NCBI RefSeq assembly: GCF_002252705.1
Contig: NZ_NQLA01000007.1
Location: 29,643 to 93,642, forward strand
Source: Vulcanococcus limneticus LL
GTDB taxonomy: Bacteria; Cyanobacteriota; Cyanobacteriia; PCC-6307; Cyanobiaceae
Direction: 5' to 3'
Length of the DNA stretch: 64,000 nt
Shown: positions 27,177 to 37,443 of the stretch, piece by piece
Position numbering within the stretch: the first letter of the stretch is position 1
Layout: each line of letters starts with the position of its first letter
Program-made: the position numbers and the translations under genes
The notes under the pieces: model-generated
Database searches by the model: none
Told to the model about the DNA's origin: nothing
The model's input: the letters and a program-made list of their open reading frames with translations, nothing else

Positions 27177-27911
27177 TCAAGCGGGGGCCGTGAGCCCCGC
27201 GGCGGCGGCGGCATCGGCGAGCACCAGGACGGGGCTGCGGGGCTGCACCAGCCGGGCCGGCGTGCGCTCCGGTGATTCGGCCGGATCAAGCAGCCGCTCC
27301 AGGGCCTGGCGCTTGCCGGTGCCGCTCACCAGCACGATCACCTGGCGGGCGGCGCTGAGCACCGGCGCGGTGAGGGTAATGCGATCCAGCCCCTTGCCCT
27401 GGCCCACGGTCACGGCCCGATCCCTCACCGTCGTGGCCGTGCTGCCGGGAAACAGGGAAGCCGTGTGGCCGTCGTCCCCCAGGCCCAGCAGCATCAGATC
27501 GAACACGGGCGGATCGCCCGGACACAGGCGTCGCACCAGGGCCTCGAAGGCGTGGGCGGAGGCGGTGGGGCTGTCCAGATCGGTGGGCACGGGGTGGAAG
27601 CGGGCCTGGCGGGCGGGCTCCTGAGCCAGCAGGGTCTCGGCCAGCAGGCGGGCATTGCTGGCGGGATCGGAGGCCGACACCCAGCGCTCATCGCCCAGCA
27701 ACACATCGACCCGATCCCAGGGCAGGTGCTCCTGGCCCAGCAGCCGGTAGGCGGCGGCGGGGGTGGTACCGCCCGAGAGGGCGATCTGGCAGCGGTCGCG
27801 CTCATCGAGGGCGAGATCGATCGCGGTGGCGATGCGCTGGGCGGCGCGGCGGGCCAGGTCGTCGGGGCCTGGGGCCACCTCGAGCTTGTAGCGCGCGGAG
27901 GAAGGGCTCAT
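27177..27911 (-). CDS. pgl: 6-phosphogluconolactonase
   Basis: Hydrolyses 6-phosphogluconolactone in the oxidative pentose phosphate pathway. Start ATG 27911 (MSPSSARYKLEV) gives 244 residues. LSGGTTPAAAYRLL, LLGDERWV and the signature GLGDDGHTASLFPG are all present. It is 40 bases downstream of gnd, so two successive steps of the pathway sit in one transcript. Confidence 0.93.
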   Translation of the reverse strand: MSPSSARYKLEVAPGPDDLARRAAQRIATAIDLALDERDRCQIALSGGTTPAAAYRLLGQEHLPWDRVDVLLGDERWVSASDPASNARLLAETLLAQEPARQARFHPVPTDLDSPTASAHAFEALVRRLCPGDPPVFDLMLLGLGDDGHTASLFPGSTATTVRDRAVTVGQGKGLDRITLTAPVLSAARQVIVLVSGTGKRQALERLLDPAESPERTPARLVQPRSPVLVLADAAAAAGLTAPA

Positions 27912-27951
27912 GGCGTCAGGCCGCAGCGACCCCCAGCATGGCGAGGACGCG

Positions 27952-29370
27952 TCAGTCCAGCCATTCCGTGTGGAAACTGCCGGGGCGGTCCACCCGCTCA
28001 TAGGTGTGGGCCCCGAAGCAGTCGCGCATGGCCTGCACCAGGTTCTGGGGCAGGCGCGGGCTGCGGTAGCTGTCGATGTAGTCGAGGGTGCTGCTCAGGC
28101 AAGGCACGGGGATGCCAGCCAGGGCGGCGCCAGCCACCACCTGGCGCAGGCCGGGCAGGCGCCGGTTCACCTGCTCGGCGAACCAGGGGTCCACCAGCAG
28201 ATTCGGCAGATCGGGATTGGTGGTGTAGGCGTTCTGGATGCGTTGCAGCAGCCGGGCCCGGATGATGCAGCCCCCCTTCCAGATCTGGCCGATGGCCGCC
28301 AGATCGAGTCGATAGTCATGCAGGACGGACGCCTCCTTGAGCAGTGCCATGCCCTGGGCATAGCTGGCGATGGCCGCCAGGACAGCCGCATCCTGCAGAG
28401 GCGCCATGGCGTCGGCGGGGCTGCCCAGCTCGATCGGATGGGCGGGGGGAGCGGGCAGCACGGGGGCGGCGGCGATGCGCTCGACCCGCTGTGAGCTGAG
28501 CACCCGGGCGTTGAGGGCGGCGTAGACGGTGGGTACCGGCACCCCCATTTCCAGGGCGCTCACCACCGTCCAGAGCCCCGTGCCCTTCTGGCCGGCGGCA
28601 TCCACGATCAGCTCCACCAGATCAGCGCCGCCCTCGGGGTCCTTGGTGCGCAGACACACCTCGGTGATCTCCACCAGGAACGACGCCAACTCCTCGGTAG
28701 CGTTCCACTGGCCGAACACATCGGCGATGGCATCACCATCGAAGCCGGCGCTGCGCTTGAGCAGGTCGTAGGCCTCGGCCAGCACCTGCTCGATGCCGTA
28801 CTCGATGCCGTTGTGCACCGTTTTCACGAAATGGCCGGCGCCGCCCGGGCCGATGTAGGTGACGCAAGGGCCATCGTCGACCTGGGCCGCCATCTTGCGG
28901 ACCAGCGGCTCGATCGCCTCGTAGGCACTGCGGGTGCCGCCGGGCATCATGCTCGGCCCCTCCAGGGCCCCCTTGGCACCGCCCGACACGCCCATGCCGA
29001 TGTAGCCGAAGCTCTTGCTCTCCAGCTCCGCCACCCGCCGTTCGGTGTCGGTGTAGAGGGAATTGCCGCCGTCGATCAGCAAGTCGCCCTCCTCCAGCAG
29101 GGGCGAGAGAGACGCGATCAGGTCGTCGATCGGCTGACCCGCCTTCACCATCATCAGGATGCGGCGCGGCCGCTCCAGCTTGGCGATGAAGTCCTCCAGG
29201 GAGGTGGAGCCGATGATCCGCTTCCCCGCCCCGCGACCGGCGAGGAATTCCTCGGTCTTGGCGGTGGTGCGGTTGTAGACGACGCAGGAGAACCCGTTGC
29301 GCTCAGCGTTGAGCACCAGGTTCTCCCCCATCACCCCCAGGCCGATCAGACCGAAGTGAGCCTTGTCCAT
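27952..29370 (-). CDS. gnd: 6-phosphogluconate dehydrogenase (decarboxylating)
   Basis: NADP-dependent conversion of 6-phosphogluconate to ribulose 5-phosphate, the source of NADPH in the dark. It has 472 residues. The Rossmann motif GLGVMGENL is at 11-19, the substrate loop GVSGGAKGALEGPSMMPGG near 128, and catalytic KTVHNGIEYG near 184. The C-terminal SRG-like tail is replaced by PGSFHTEWLD, as in cyanobacteria. Operon with pgl. Confidence 0.96.
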   Translation of the reverse strand: MDKAHFGLIGLGVMGENLVLNAERNGFSCVVYNRTTAKTEEFLAGRGAGKRIIGSTSLEDFIAKLERPRRILMMVKAGQPIDDLIASLSPLLEEGDLLIDGGNSLYTDTERRVAELESKSFGYIGMGVSGGAKGALEGPSMMPGGTRSAYEAIEPLVRKMAAQVDDGPCVTYIGPGGAGHFVKTVHNGIEYGIEQVLAEAYDLLKRSAGFDGDAIADVFGQWNATEELASFLVEITEVCLRTKDPEGGADLVELIVDAAGQKGTGLWTVVSALEMGVPVPTVYAALNARVLSSQRVERIAAAPVLPAPPAHPIELGSPADAMAPLQDAAVLAAIASYAQGMALLKEASVLHDYRLDLAAIGQIWKGGCIIRARLLQRIQNAYTTNPDLPNLLVDPWFAEQVNRRLPGLRQVVAGAALAGIPVPCLSSTLDYIDSYRSPRLPQNLVQAMRDCFGAHTYERVDRPGSFHTEWLD

Positions 29371-29482
29371 CGAAGGCGACTGCCTGTGCTGACTGGCCTC
29401 AGTGTGGCGAGGGCGCAGCGGCGGCGCTGGAACTCAGGGGCCTCTGTGAGAGAGAGCGCACCGAGCGGGGGCTGGGGCTGGC

Positions 29483-30778
29483 TCAGATCACGCTGCCGTC
29501 GGCGATGGTGGCGTTCTTGACGACCACCACGATGCCGTTGCGGATGTAGAAGCCGAGCTCGGGCCGGTCCGCCTCCTCGACGTGATCCTTATTGACGATG
29601 GTGACGTTGCGGCCGATGCGCACGTTCTTGTCGAGGATGGCGCGCCGCACCGTGGTGCCCCGGCCCACGCCGATCGGGGTGCCACCCCGCTCCCGCAGCA
29701 CGGCCCGATCCTCGCTCGACTCGAAGTAGTCCGCCCCCATCACCAGGGTGTCCTGCAGCACCACCTCATCCTCCACCCGGGTTCGCACCCCCAGCACGCA
29801 GTGGTGGATGCTGCAGGCCTTGAGCATCGAGCCCTCGCCCACGATCGACTGGGTCACCTGGGCATCGAGCAGCTTGCTCGGCGGCAGATAGCGGGGACGG
29901 GTATAGATCGGGAACTTCTCGTCGTAGAAGGAGAAGGCCGGATTGGGCTGGTCGGTGAGGGCCATGTTGGCCTCGTAGAAGGCGCCGATGGTGCCGATGT
30001 CCTCCCAGTAGTCGTCGAAAAGGAAGCTCTGCAGATTGTCGCCCCGCTCCAGGGCGGTGGGGATCAGTTCCTTGCCGAAATCGGTTGAGTTGGGATTTTT
30101 GGTCAGCAGGTCAAACAGGGTGTCGCGGCTGAAGACGTAGATGCCCATGGAGGCCAGGTAGGGCCGCTTCAGGGCCTCTTCGGATGAGAGACCCAGGCGT
30201 GAGGTATCCACCCACATGGCCTTGAGCGCCTCGCCCGTTGGCTTCTCGCGGAATTCGTGGATGCGGCCGACGCTGTCGGTGTGCATCAGGCCGAAGCCCT
30301 CGGCCTGGGCGGCATCCACCGGCAGGGCGCCAATGCTCACATCCGCGCCCGTGTGGATGTGGTGATCCACGAACAGGCTGTAGTCCATCCGGTAGAGCTG
30401 GTCACCCGAGAGGATCAGGTAGTGATCCACATCCCACTCCTGGAACAGCCACTGGTATTTGCGCACCGCGTCGGCAGTTCCTTCAAACCAGGAGGGACTT
30501 TCGGGGGTCTGCTGGGCTGCCAGCACCTCCACAAAGCCCTGGCCAAAACCGGAAGAGAGGTTGTAGCTCTGGGTGAGGTGACGGTTCAACGAGGCACTGT
30601 TGAACTGCGTCAACACGTACATCTTGTTGATGCCGGAGTTGATGCAGTTACTGATGGGAATATCGATCAGTCGATACTTGCCAGCCAGCGGCACGGCGGG
30701 CTTGGCGCGGGTCTTGGTTAGGGGGTAGAGGCGGGTACCGGCGCCACCGCCGAGAATGATGGCCAGAACACGCTTCAT
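29483..30778 (-). CDS. glgC: Glucose-1-phosphate adenylyltransferase (ADP-glucose pyrophosphorylase)
   Basis: Makes ADP-glucose for glycogen synthesis; activated by 3-phosphoglycerate in cyanobacteria. It has 431 residues. The nucleotidyltransferase start [20 protein letters not shown] and the [16 protein letters not shown] region are intact, with [10 protein letters not shown] near 126. The C-terminal left-handed beta helix ends with the basic allosteric segment. The 177-base upstream gap contains a TCTAG/CTAGA inverted repeat and a TTACAAT that could be a -10 about 15 bases before the gene. Confidence 0.97.
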   Translation of the reverse strand: MKRVLAIILGGGAGTRLYPLTKTRAKPAVPLAGKYRLIDIPISNCINSGINKMYVLTQFNSASLNRHLTQSYNLSSGFGQGFVEVLAAQQTPESPSWFEGTADAVRKYQWLFQEWDVDHYLILSGDQLYRMDYSLFVDHHIHTGADVSIGALPVDAAQAEGFGLMHTDSVGRIHEFREKPTGEALKAMWVDTSRLGLSSEEALKRPYLASMGIYVFSRDTLFDLLTKNPNSTDFGKELIPTALERGDNLQSFLFDDYWEDIGTIGAFYEANMALTDQPNPAFSFYDEKFPIYTRPRYLPPSKLLDAQVTQSIVGEGSMLKACSIHHCVLGVRTRVEDEVVLQDTLVMGADYFESSEDRAVLRERGGTPIGVGRGTTVRRAILDKNVRIGRNVTIVNKDHVEEADRPELGFYIRNGIVVVVKNATIADGSVI

Positions 30779-30955
30779 CTCCGCTTCCCCAGGAATTGTA
30801 AGGCTCTAGAAACGCTAGACGATGGCCTTGCGGCACCGCTGCATGGCGCCGCACATTGGGTCAAAAAGACAGGCGTCCTAGCGCTCTGCCACTGCAGGTA
30901 GGTCCCATGCTCCCGCAGCCGATCGCCGGCTTCCGTCCAGGGGTGCCGCAGGGAC

Positions 30956-32266
30956 TCAGGCCTCGGCCGAGCTGTCGTAGAGCTCGAACAGATCCTGGAT
31001 CACCTTCATGGCCACATGGCGCTGCTGACGCGGCTGGGGCGCCCGCAGATTGGTGACGGGAGTATGCAGAATTTTGTTAATGATGCCCTTGCTGAGGGCC
31101 TCCACCACCTTGCGTTCCCGGGCCGAGAGATCGGGCCCCATGCGGCTGAGGGCCTTCTGCAGTTCCTGCTCGCGGATGTCCTCCAGTTGCAGCCGCAGTC
31201 GGTTGACGATCGGTACGGCCTCCAGGCCGTCCCACCACTCCAGAAACTGGCGACCCTCCTCCTGCAGCAGTCCCTCGGCCTCGGCGGCGATCTCGCGGCG
31301 GGCCTCCTGGTTGCGGGCCACCACCTCCTGCAGGTCGTCCACGTCATAGGACTCGACCCCGCCCAATCCGGCCACATCGGCGGCGATGTTGCGGGGTACG
31401 CCGATGTCGATGAGCATCAGCGAGGAGCGGCGATTGAGCCGGCCCAGGCGCTCGGCATCGATGATCGGATCATCGGCCGCCGTGCTGGTGAACACCAGCG
31501 AGCAGGTGCTCAGGCAGTGGTTCAGGTCGCTGAGGGGGCGGCACTGGACGGGCAGTCCGGGGAAGTCGGCCGCCATCTGCTCAGCCCGCTCCACGGTGCG
31601 GTTGAGCAGCACCACGCCCTTGGCCCCCTTGGCCTGCAGGTGCTGCAGCAGCAGGCGGGCCATGCGGCCGGCACCCACCACGGCGATCTGCTCCTGATCG
31701 AGGGGCACCAGATCGTCGACGCCGCGGGCTTGGCCCACCTTCAGCTGGGCCAGCTCCACGGCCGCCGAACTGATCGACACAGCGCCGGTGCCGAGGTTGG
31801 TCTCGGTGCGCACCCGCTTGCCGGTGCTCACGGCCTGGTTGAGCAGGCGATTGAGGATCGGCCCGATCGAGCGGTGCTCCTGGCCGAGCCGGTACATCTT
31901 CTTGACCTGGGAGAGGATCTGGCCCTCCCCCAGCACCAGTGAATCGAGGCCGGCGGCCACCCGCATCAGGTGACCCACGGCCTCCTCGTGGTGATAGGTG
32001 AACAGGTGCGGCGTGAGATCGCCGAGCTCAAGCCCCGACACCTCACTCAGGAATGTTCCCACCGCCGTCACGCCCTGCTCCGGATGGCGCAGCAGGGTGT
32101 AGATCTCCAGCCGGTTGCAGGTGCTGAGGATGGAGGCCTCCAGCACCTGCTCGTCGGCGCGCAGCCGCTGGAGGGAATCCTCCATGGTCTGCTCGGCGAT
32201 GCTGAGCCGCTCGCGGATCTCCACCGGAGCCGTGTGGTGACTCAGGCCGACGACGGCAATGTGCAT
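30956..32266 (-). CDS. hemA: Glutamyl-tRNA reductase
   Basis: Reduces glutamyl-tRNA to glutamate-1-semialdehyde, the first committed and regulated step of tetrapyrrole synthesis. It has 436 residues. The catalytic Cys50 is in ILSTCNRLEIY, and the GLDSLVLGEGQILSQVK motif follows at about 107. A Rossmann domain with VVGAGRMARLL and a C-terminal dimerisation helix complete it. It lies 34 bases downstream of glpX on the same strand. Confidence 0.97.
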   Translation of the reverse strand: MHIAVVGLSHHTAPVEIRERLSIAEQTMEDSLQRLRADEQVLEASILSTCNRLEIYTLLRHPEQGVTAVGTFLSEVSGLELGDLTPHLFTYHHEEAVGHLMRVAAGLDSLVLGEGQILSQVKKMYRLGQEHRSIGPILNRLLNQAVSTGKRVRTETNLGTGAVSISSAAVELAQLKVGQARGVDDLVPLDQEQIAVVGAGRMARLLLQHLQAKGAKGVVLLNRTVERAEQMAADFPGLPVQCRPLSDLNHCLSTCSLVFTSTAADDPIIDAERLGRLNRRSSLMLIDIGVPRNIAADVAGLGGVESYDVDDLQEVVARNQEARREIAAEAEGLLQEEGRQFLEWWDGLEAVPIVNRLRLQLEDIREQELQKALSRMGPDLSARERKVVEALSKGIINKILHTPVTNLRAPQPRQQRHVAMKVIQDLFELYDSSAEA

Positions 32267-32300
32267 GGAGGCTGACCTCGTGCGCTGGGTGGGAGTGGAT

Positions 32301-33305
32301 TCAGCGCAGAGCGATGCTCTTGGCCCCGTCCTTGATGTGGATGGTGTTGGTGAAGCGGGCCGTGTTGTCGAGGGTGCTGATCACCAGGGAGCTGGTTCGG
32401 ACGCAGTCGGTCTCGAACTTGACGCCGTCGAACAGCAGGCCGTCGGTGATGCCGCTGCCAGCGAACACCACGTTCTCGCCGGAGGCCAGCTCCTCGGCCT
32501 CGTACACCTTGTCGACATCGGTGATGCCCATCTCATTGAGGCGAGCGATGTTGCCTTCCTTGGTGTAGTCAGCCCACTCGGAGGTCTGGGCGACGGCGGG
32601 GTCATACACCAGCTGGCCCTGGAAGTGGCCGCCCAGGGCCCGAAGGGCGGCGGCCGAGATCACGCCCTCAGGGGCGGCGCCGATGCCGAAGAGGGCGTGG
32701 GTGCCGGTGCCGGCAAAGCCGCAGGCGATGGCGGCCTGCACGTCGCCGTCGGAGATGGGTTGAACGCGGGCGCCGGTGGAGCGGATCTCCGCGATCAGGT
32801 CCTTGTGGCGGGCGCGGTCCATCACCACGATCACCAGCTCGCTAGCGGCCAGACCCAGCACGTCGCTGAGGATCTTGATGTTCTCGGTGGCGCTGTTGCG
32901 GATGTCCACCTTGCCCTTGGCGGCCGGGGGAGCGGCCAGCTTCTTCATGTAGAAGTCGGGGGCGTTGAACAGGCCACCGCGGTCGGAGGCTGCAAGCACC
33001 GCCATCGAGCCGCGCTGGTTGTTGGCGCAGAGGTTGGTGCCCTCGCAGGGGTCCACGGCGAAGTCGACACCGGGGCCGGTGCCGCTGCCCACTTCCTCGC
33101 CGATGTAGAGCATCGGCGCCTCGTCGCGCTCGCCCTCGCCGATCACGATGCGGCCCTGCATCTGGATCTGGCCCATGCGCTTGCGCATGGCCTCCACAGC
33201 GGCGGCATCGGCTTCGTCCTTCTTACCCAGGCCGGTGAGTTCGGCGGAGGCGATGGCGGCCTGTTCGACGACCTCGAGAATTTCCTGAATCAGCGTGCGA
33301 TCCAC
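32301..33305 (-). CDS. glpX: Fructose-1,6-/sedoheptulose-1,7-bisphosphatase, class II
   Basis: Dual-function Calvin cycle phosphatase of cyanobacteria (GlpX-type F/SBPase). It has 334 residues. [20 protein letters not shown] near 55-74 and [21 protein letters not shown] near 84-105 form the metal and substrate site. Redox regulation is expected from the family, but regulatory Cys cannot be assigned by eye. It leads a glpX-hemA pair. The 336-base upstream gap holds its promoter. Confidence 0.95.
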   Translation of the reverse strand: MDRTLIQEILEVVEQAAIASAELTGLGKKDEADAAAVEAMRKRMGQIQMQGRIVIGEGERDEAPMLYIGEEVGSGTGPGVDFAVDPCEGTNLCANNQRGSMAVLAASDRGGLFNAPDFYMKKLAAPPAAKGKVDIRNSATENIKILSDVLGLAASELVIVVMDRARHKDLIAEIRSTGARVQPISDGDVQAAIACGFAGTGTHALFGIGAAPEGVISAAALRALGGHFQGQLVYDPAVAQTSEWADYTKEGNIARLNEMGITDVDKVYEAEELASGENVVFAGSGITDGLLFDGVKFETDCVRTSSLVISTLDNTARFTNTIHIKDGAKSIALR

Positions 33306-33641
33306 AGCGGTCCGGCGTAGGGAGGGGGCTTGAGCGGGGGAGAGGGGGCTTCGACGGACGCATCAGGGCCGGCGCAGCCAAGGCGGCAACGGCGAGGCGA
33401 TGGGGTCGGAGGGAATGGTGCGGGCAACGGGCGGAACGGACGGCACAGTCGCCTGTGGGGGCCGGCTGGGAAGTGCTCCCTGGTGCCGGGCCCGGCGATT
33501 CGGGCCGGTGTTCAGCAGTTGCAGGGCCTCTCGGGCTTTGAGCGCCGTCCACTGTATCAGCGACGGCCGTCAGGCCCCGCCGGGGCCGGGCGAAGGCCGA
33601 TTCCTACAATCCCAATCTCCCCGCGCCCCGGTGGCCCCTCC
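33306..33641. other. 336-base gap between divergent glpX and rpe
   Basis: No convincing gene. It contains a 6-bp GC hairpin GGCCCC/GGGGCC at 33573-33587, an ACTGTA at 33551-33556 that reads TACAGT as a possible -10 toward glpX, and TACAAT at 33605-33610 as a possible -10 toward rpe (about 30 bases before its ATG). No clear -35 boxes. Confidence 0.45.
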
Positions 33642-34325
33642 ATGAGCACAAAGCCCCTGGTGATCTCCCCGTCGATCCTCTCCGCCGACTTTTCCCGCCT
33701 CGGCGAGGACGTGCGCGCCGTCGATCAGGCGGGCGCCGACTGGATCCACGTGGATGTGATGGACGGCCGATTCGTGCCCAACATCACCATCGGCCCGCTG
33801 ATCGTCGAGGCCCTGCGCCCGGTGACCTCCAAGCCGCTGGACGTGCACCTGATGATCGTCGAGCCTGAGAAGTATGTGCCCGACTTCGCCAAGGCCGGCG
33901 CCGACATCATCTCCGTCCAGGTGGAGGCCTGCCCGCACCTGCACCGCAACCTGGCCCAGATCAAGGACCTGGGCAAGCTGTCCGGTGCGGTGCTGAACCC
34001 CAGCACCCCGATCGACACCCTGGAGTACTGCCTGGAGCTGTGCGACCTGGTCTTGGTGATGAGCGTGAACCCCGGCTTCGGTGGCCAGAGCTTCATCGAG
34101 AGCCAGGTTCAGAAGATCCGCGACCTGCGCCGGATGTGCGACGAGAAGGGCCTGGATCCCTGGATCGAGGTGGACGGCGGCATCAAGGCCGAGAACGCCT
34201 GGAAGGTGATCGAAGCCGGCGCCAACGCGATCGTGAGCGGCTCGGGCGTGTTCAACCAGCCCAGCTACGCCGATGCCATCACCGGCATCCGCAACAGCAA
34301 GCGCCCGGTGGCCGTGGCGGCCTGA
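33642..34325 (+). CDS. rpe: Ribulose-phosphate 3-epimerase
   Basis: Interconverts ribulose and xylulose 5-phosphates in the Calvin and pentose phosphate cycles. Start ATG 33642 ([17 protein letters not shown]) gives 227 residues; the open frame upstream is non-homologous. [24 protein letters not shown] and the phosphate loops [10 protein letters not shown] and VDGGI are present. It is divergent from glpX and closed by a 15-bp terminator. Confidence 0.97.
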   Translation: MSTKPLVISPSILSADFSRLGEDVRAVDQAGADWIHVDVMDGRFVPNITIGPLIVEALRPVTSKPLDVHLMIVEPEKYVPDFAKAGADIISVQVEACPHLHRNLAQIKDLGKLSGAVLNPSTPIDTLEYCLELCDLVLVMSVNPGFGGQSFIESQVQKIRDLRRMCDEKGLDPWIEVDGGIKAENAWKVIEAGANAIVSGSGVFNQPSYADAITGIRNSKRPVAVAA

Positions 34326-34392
34326 GCCCTGGGCACTGGTTGCGCGAAGAGGGGGGCCTCGTGCCCCTTTGTCGCTGCCCTCAACTGCCAAC

Positions 34393-34429
34393 AAGCCCCG
34401 GAAAGCCAGCTGGCTTTCCGGGGCTTTTT
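34393..34429. terminator. Bidirectional terminator between rpe and ccsA
   Basis: A perfect 15-bp stem AAGCCCCGGAAAGCC/GGCTTTCCGGGGCTT with a 4-base AGCT loop, followed by TTT on the plus strand. Read from the other side the stem is again followed by a short T-containing stretch. It can serve both convergent genes. Confidence 0.9.
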
Positions 34430-34455
34430 CTTGGCGACGCCGCGCCTGGTGGGGC

Positions 34456-35442
34456 TCAGCTCAGGAACCAGCCGTAGCTGTGCAGGCCGATGCCCAGCAG
34501 ATTCACGCCGATGTAGCAGACGCAGATCACAACCAGGCCTGCCGAGGCCACCAGGGCCGGCCGGCGGCCCTGCCAGCCGCGGCTCAGGCGCGTGTGCAGG
34601 TAGGCGGCATACACCAGCCAGCAGATCAGGGCCCAGGTCTCCTTCGGGTCCCAGCTCCACCAGCTGCCCCAGGCCTCATTGGCCCACACCGCGCCGCTCA
34701 CAATGCCGATCGAGAGCAGCAGAAAGCCCACGGTGATGGTGCGGTAGCTGAGGCTGTCGAGCTGCTCGCTGAGGCTGATGCTGGCGCTGGAGAGCTGCAG
34801 GGCCGGCGGCGGCGCGAGCGTGGCGGTAGCGGAGGCGCGTGCTGGAACCACGCTGGCGTAGGCCAGCACCTCGGGCTGGGGAGCGGTGGGGGCGATCCGC
34901 TGGGCCTGGCGGAAGCCGCCGCTGCCGATCGAGCTACTGCGCAGTTCCAGGCCCTGGCCCCGGTCAGTGACCAGCACCGCCACCGACAGCAACGAGCCCA
35001 CCAGCAAGGCCGCGTAGCTCACCATGATCACGCTCACGTGCATCACCAGCCAGCTGGAGCGCAGCGCCGGCACCAGCGGAGCGGCCTGCTGCAGCTGATC
35101 GGGCAGCGCAAAGCTTGCGAAAGCCACGCAGCCCAGGCCCATGGGGGTGGCGGCGGCGGCCACGATCGGCGAAGGCCAGCTGCGCTCCACCAGCAGCTGG
35201 GTGAGGGTGCAGGCCCAGGCCAGAAAACAGAGCGACTCGTAGAGGTTGCTGATCGGGAAGTGGCCCGACTGCATCCAACGCAGCACCAGCTGGGCCGTGA
35301 GGCTGAGGTTGGCCGCCGCCACCATCAGGCGGACGGCGGTACTGCCCTGGCCGCCGCCGCTCACGCTCCAGAAGGCCAGCGGCAGGGCGACCAGCAGCAG
35401 GGCGAAGGCCGCCAGGCCGAGGGCAAGCACCGGATCGGTCAC
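34456..35442 (-). CDS. ccsA: Cytochrome c biogenesis (System II) haem-handling protein, WWD family
   Basis: Membrane protein delivering haem to apocytochromes c on the lumenal side, the homologue of chloroplast Ycf5/CcsA (automatic annotation often names it CcsB). It has 328 residues with about eight helices. The tryptophan-rich haem loop [18 protein letters not shown] is near 255-272, with conserved His residues in flanking helices. An insertion of about 50 polar residues after helix V (SSSIGSGG...) is unusual in length. It is the last gene of the lpt operon. Confidence 0.92.
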   Translation of the reverse strand: MTDPVLALGLAAFALLLVALPLAFWSVSGGGQGSTAVRLMVAAANLSLTAQLVLRWMQSGHFPISNLYESLCFLAWACTLTQLLVERSWPSPIVAAAATPMGLGCVAFASFALPDQLQQAAPLVPALRSSWLVMHVSVIMVSYAALLVGSLLSVAVLVTDRGQGLELRSSSIGSGGFRQAQRIAPTAPQPEVLAYASVVPARASATATLAPPPALQLSSASISLSEQLDSLSYRTITVGFLLLSIGIVSGAVWANEAWGSWWSWDPKETWALICWLVYAAYLHTRLSRGWQGRRPALVASAGLVVICVCYIGVNLLGIGLHSYGWFLS

Positions 35443-35521
35443 GGAACAGGAGTGGCGTTGGAGGTGCGCTCAGTCTGCCGCGTGGGGCGGGCCATCAGGG
35501 CTCCAGCGGCGACGCCCCGCC

Positions 35522-36718
35522 TCAACGGCTGGCCTGGCGTAACAACCACAGCCCCCCGGCCAGGCCAATGAACACGGGCATCCAGGCGGCCATGAAGGGC
35601 ATCAGCGTGCCCTTCACCCCCAGGGAACTGAAGATAAACGACATCAGGTAGTAGCCGAAGATCAGCAGCACACTGATGCCGAAGCCCTGGCTGCGGCTGG
35701 TGCGGGCATTGGGCCGCACCCCCAGGGCACTGCCGATCAAGCCGAACACCAGGCAGATGGCAGGGAAGGCAAACTTCTCCTGGATCCGTACCCGCAGCCG
35801 CCGGGCCTCCTTCTGGTTTCCGGCCTGGTTGAGCAGCCGTTCGGCCTGCAGGGCCTCAGCCACGCTCATCTGGGTGGCATCGTTCGGCAGCTTGCCGATC
35901 GCGATCGGAGCCGTGGTGAAGGGATAGAAGTAGCGATCGAAATTGGCCGTGGTGGTGCTGTTGACCGCCGCGTCGATGTTGACGATACGGCCATCGCGGA
36001 ACTCCCACATGCCCCGGGCCTCATTCCAGATCCCCTTGTCGGCAATCAGCATCTGCTGCTGGCCCTCGCGTGAGAAATCCAGCAGGGTGACGCCGAACAT
36101 CTCGCCCTTACGGAATTCGCGGGCGTAAAAGAGCTGGGTCAGGCCCCGCTCCGAATCGCCCTTGGGATCGCGGGCCCGAACCCGGCCGAAGCGGGAATAG
36201 ACGATGTTGCGGCCGCGCTCCGAGGCCAGGGCCCTCCCCAGCGCCCGATCCAGGGTGTCGGAGGCCGAGAGGTTGGTGGCCGGCACGATGGCGTCGTTGA
36301 ACATGAAGGTGAGACCGCTCATCAACGTCGCCACCAGCAGGCCTGGCAGCACCATGCGCCAGGTGGCGACGCCGATGCTGCGTAGGGCCGTGAGCTCGCT
36401 GGTGCTCGACAAGCGGCTGTAGGCCAGCAGGGTGGCCATCAGCGTGGCCATCGGGAACGAGAGCACCAGAAAACCCGGCAGCCGCAGGCCGAGCACCTGC
36501 AGGGCCGTGGCCACGGGCAGACCCGCCTCGGCCACCTTGCGCACCAGCTCGAACACCACTCCCACCGACAGGGACACTGTGGTGAAGGCGGCCACCCCGA
36601 AAATCAGCGGGCCGGCCAGCTCGCTGGAGAGCCAGCGGTCCATCAGGGGCAGCTGCTCCCACTGGCGCCGGAGGCGCAGGCCCAGGCGCTGCAGGGGATC
36701 GGTCAGAGCAGCGATCAC
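35522..36718 (-). CDS. LptF/LptG-family lipopolysaccharide export permease
   Basis: Permease half of the LptB2FG transporter that extracts LPS from the inner membrane (YjgP/YjgQ family). It has 398 residues: three N-terminal helices, a large periplasmic beta-jellyroll domain (about 120-300), and three C-terminal helices. The typical LSFPMATLMATLLAYSRLSSTSELTALRS stretch follows helix II. Cyanobacteria generally carry one such gene, so it may work as a homodimer. It overlaps lptB by 4 bases. Confidence 0.88.
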   Translation of the reverse strand: MIAALTDPLQRLGLRLRRQWEQLPLMDRWLSSELAGPLIFGVAAFTTVSLSVGVVFELVRKVAEAGLPVATALQVLGLRLPGFLVLSFPMATLMATLLAYSRLSSTSELTALRSIGVATWRMVLPGLLVATLMSGLTFMFNDAIVPATNLSASDTLDRALGRALASERGRNIVYSRFGRVRARDPKGDSERGLTQLFYAREFRKGEMFGVTLLDFSREGQQQMLIADKGIWNEARGMWEFRDGRIVNIDAAVNSTTTANFDRYFYPFTTAPIAIGKLPNDATQMSVAEALQAERLLNQAGNQKEARRLRVRIQEKFAFPAICLVFGLIGSALGVRPNARTSRSQGFGISVLLIFGYYLMSFIFSSLGVKGTLMPFMAAWMPVFIGLAGGLWLLRQASR

Positions 36719-37443
36719 AGGCGGAAGCCCTCCCCTAGGTAGTGGCGGCGCACCTGGGGATCCTCCGCCATGGCACGCGACGGGCCGGCGGCCAGGATGC
36801 TGCCCTCGGTGAGGATGTAGGCCCGATCGGTGATCGCGAGGGTTTCGCGCACGTTGTGGTCGGTGATCAGGATGCCCATGCCCCTCTGCCGCAGCCGGGC
36901 GATCAGCTCCTGAAGGTCGGCGACAGCCAGGGGGTCCACCCCGGCAAAGGGCTCATCGAGCAGCAGGTAGCGGGGCCCCTCCTCTCCTACCGCCAGGGCG
37001 CGGGCCACCTCGCAGCGGCGACGCTCACCGCCCGAGAGCTGGAAGCCCTTGCGGTGTTCGAAGGGCCGCAGGTGGAAGTCGTCGATCAGCTGTTCCAGGC
37101 GCTGGCGGCGCTGGCCCAGGGGGGTGCCGCTCTGCTGCAGGGCCAGCATGAGGTTATCCCGCACGCTGAGGGTACGGAACACACTGGCCTCCTGGGGCAG
37201 ATAGCCGATGCCCAGCCGCGCCCGCCGGGGCATGGACAGACCCTGCACCTGCTGGCCCTCCAGCAGCACCCGGCCGGCGTTGGGGCGCAGCAAGCCCGTC
37301 ACCAGGTTGAAGGTGGTGGTCTTGCCGGCGCCGTTGGGGCCAAGCAGGCCCACCACCTCGCCGGGTTCCAGGTCCAGCGTGACACCCTTGACCAGCGGCC
37401 GGCCGCCGATGGTCAGGACGACATGATCGAGTTTGAGGCTCAT
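36715..37443 (-). CDS. lptB: LPS export ABC transporter ATPase
   Basis: Cytoplasmic ATPase powering LPS extraction. It has 242 residues. Walker A GPNGAGKTT is near 34, the signature LSGGERRRCEVARAL near 139, Walker B YLLLDEPFAGVDP near 163, and the switch His in TDHNVRETL. The RRCEVARAL form is characteristic of LptB. It overlaps lptA upstream and lptF/G downstream by 4 bases each, implying translational coupling. Confidence 0.95.
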   Translation of the reverse strand: MSLKLDHVVLTIGGRPLVKGVTLDLEPGEVVGLLGPNGAGKTTTFNLVTGLLRPNAGRVLLEGQQVQGLSMPRRARLGIGYLPQEASVFRTLSVRDNLMLALQQSGTPLGQRRQRLEQLIDDFHLRPFEHRKGFQLSGGERRRCEVARALAVGEEGPRYLLLDEPFAGVDPLAVADLQELIARLRQRGMGILITDHNVRETLAITDRAYILTEGSILAAGPSRAMAEDPQVRRHYLGEGFRL

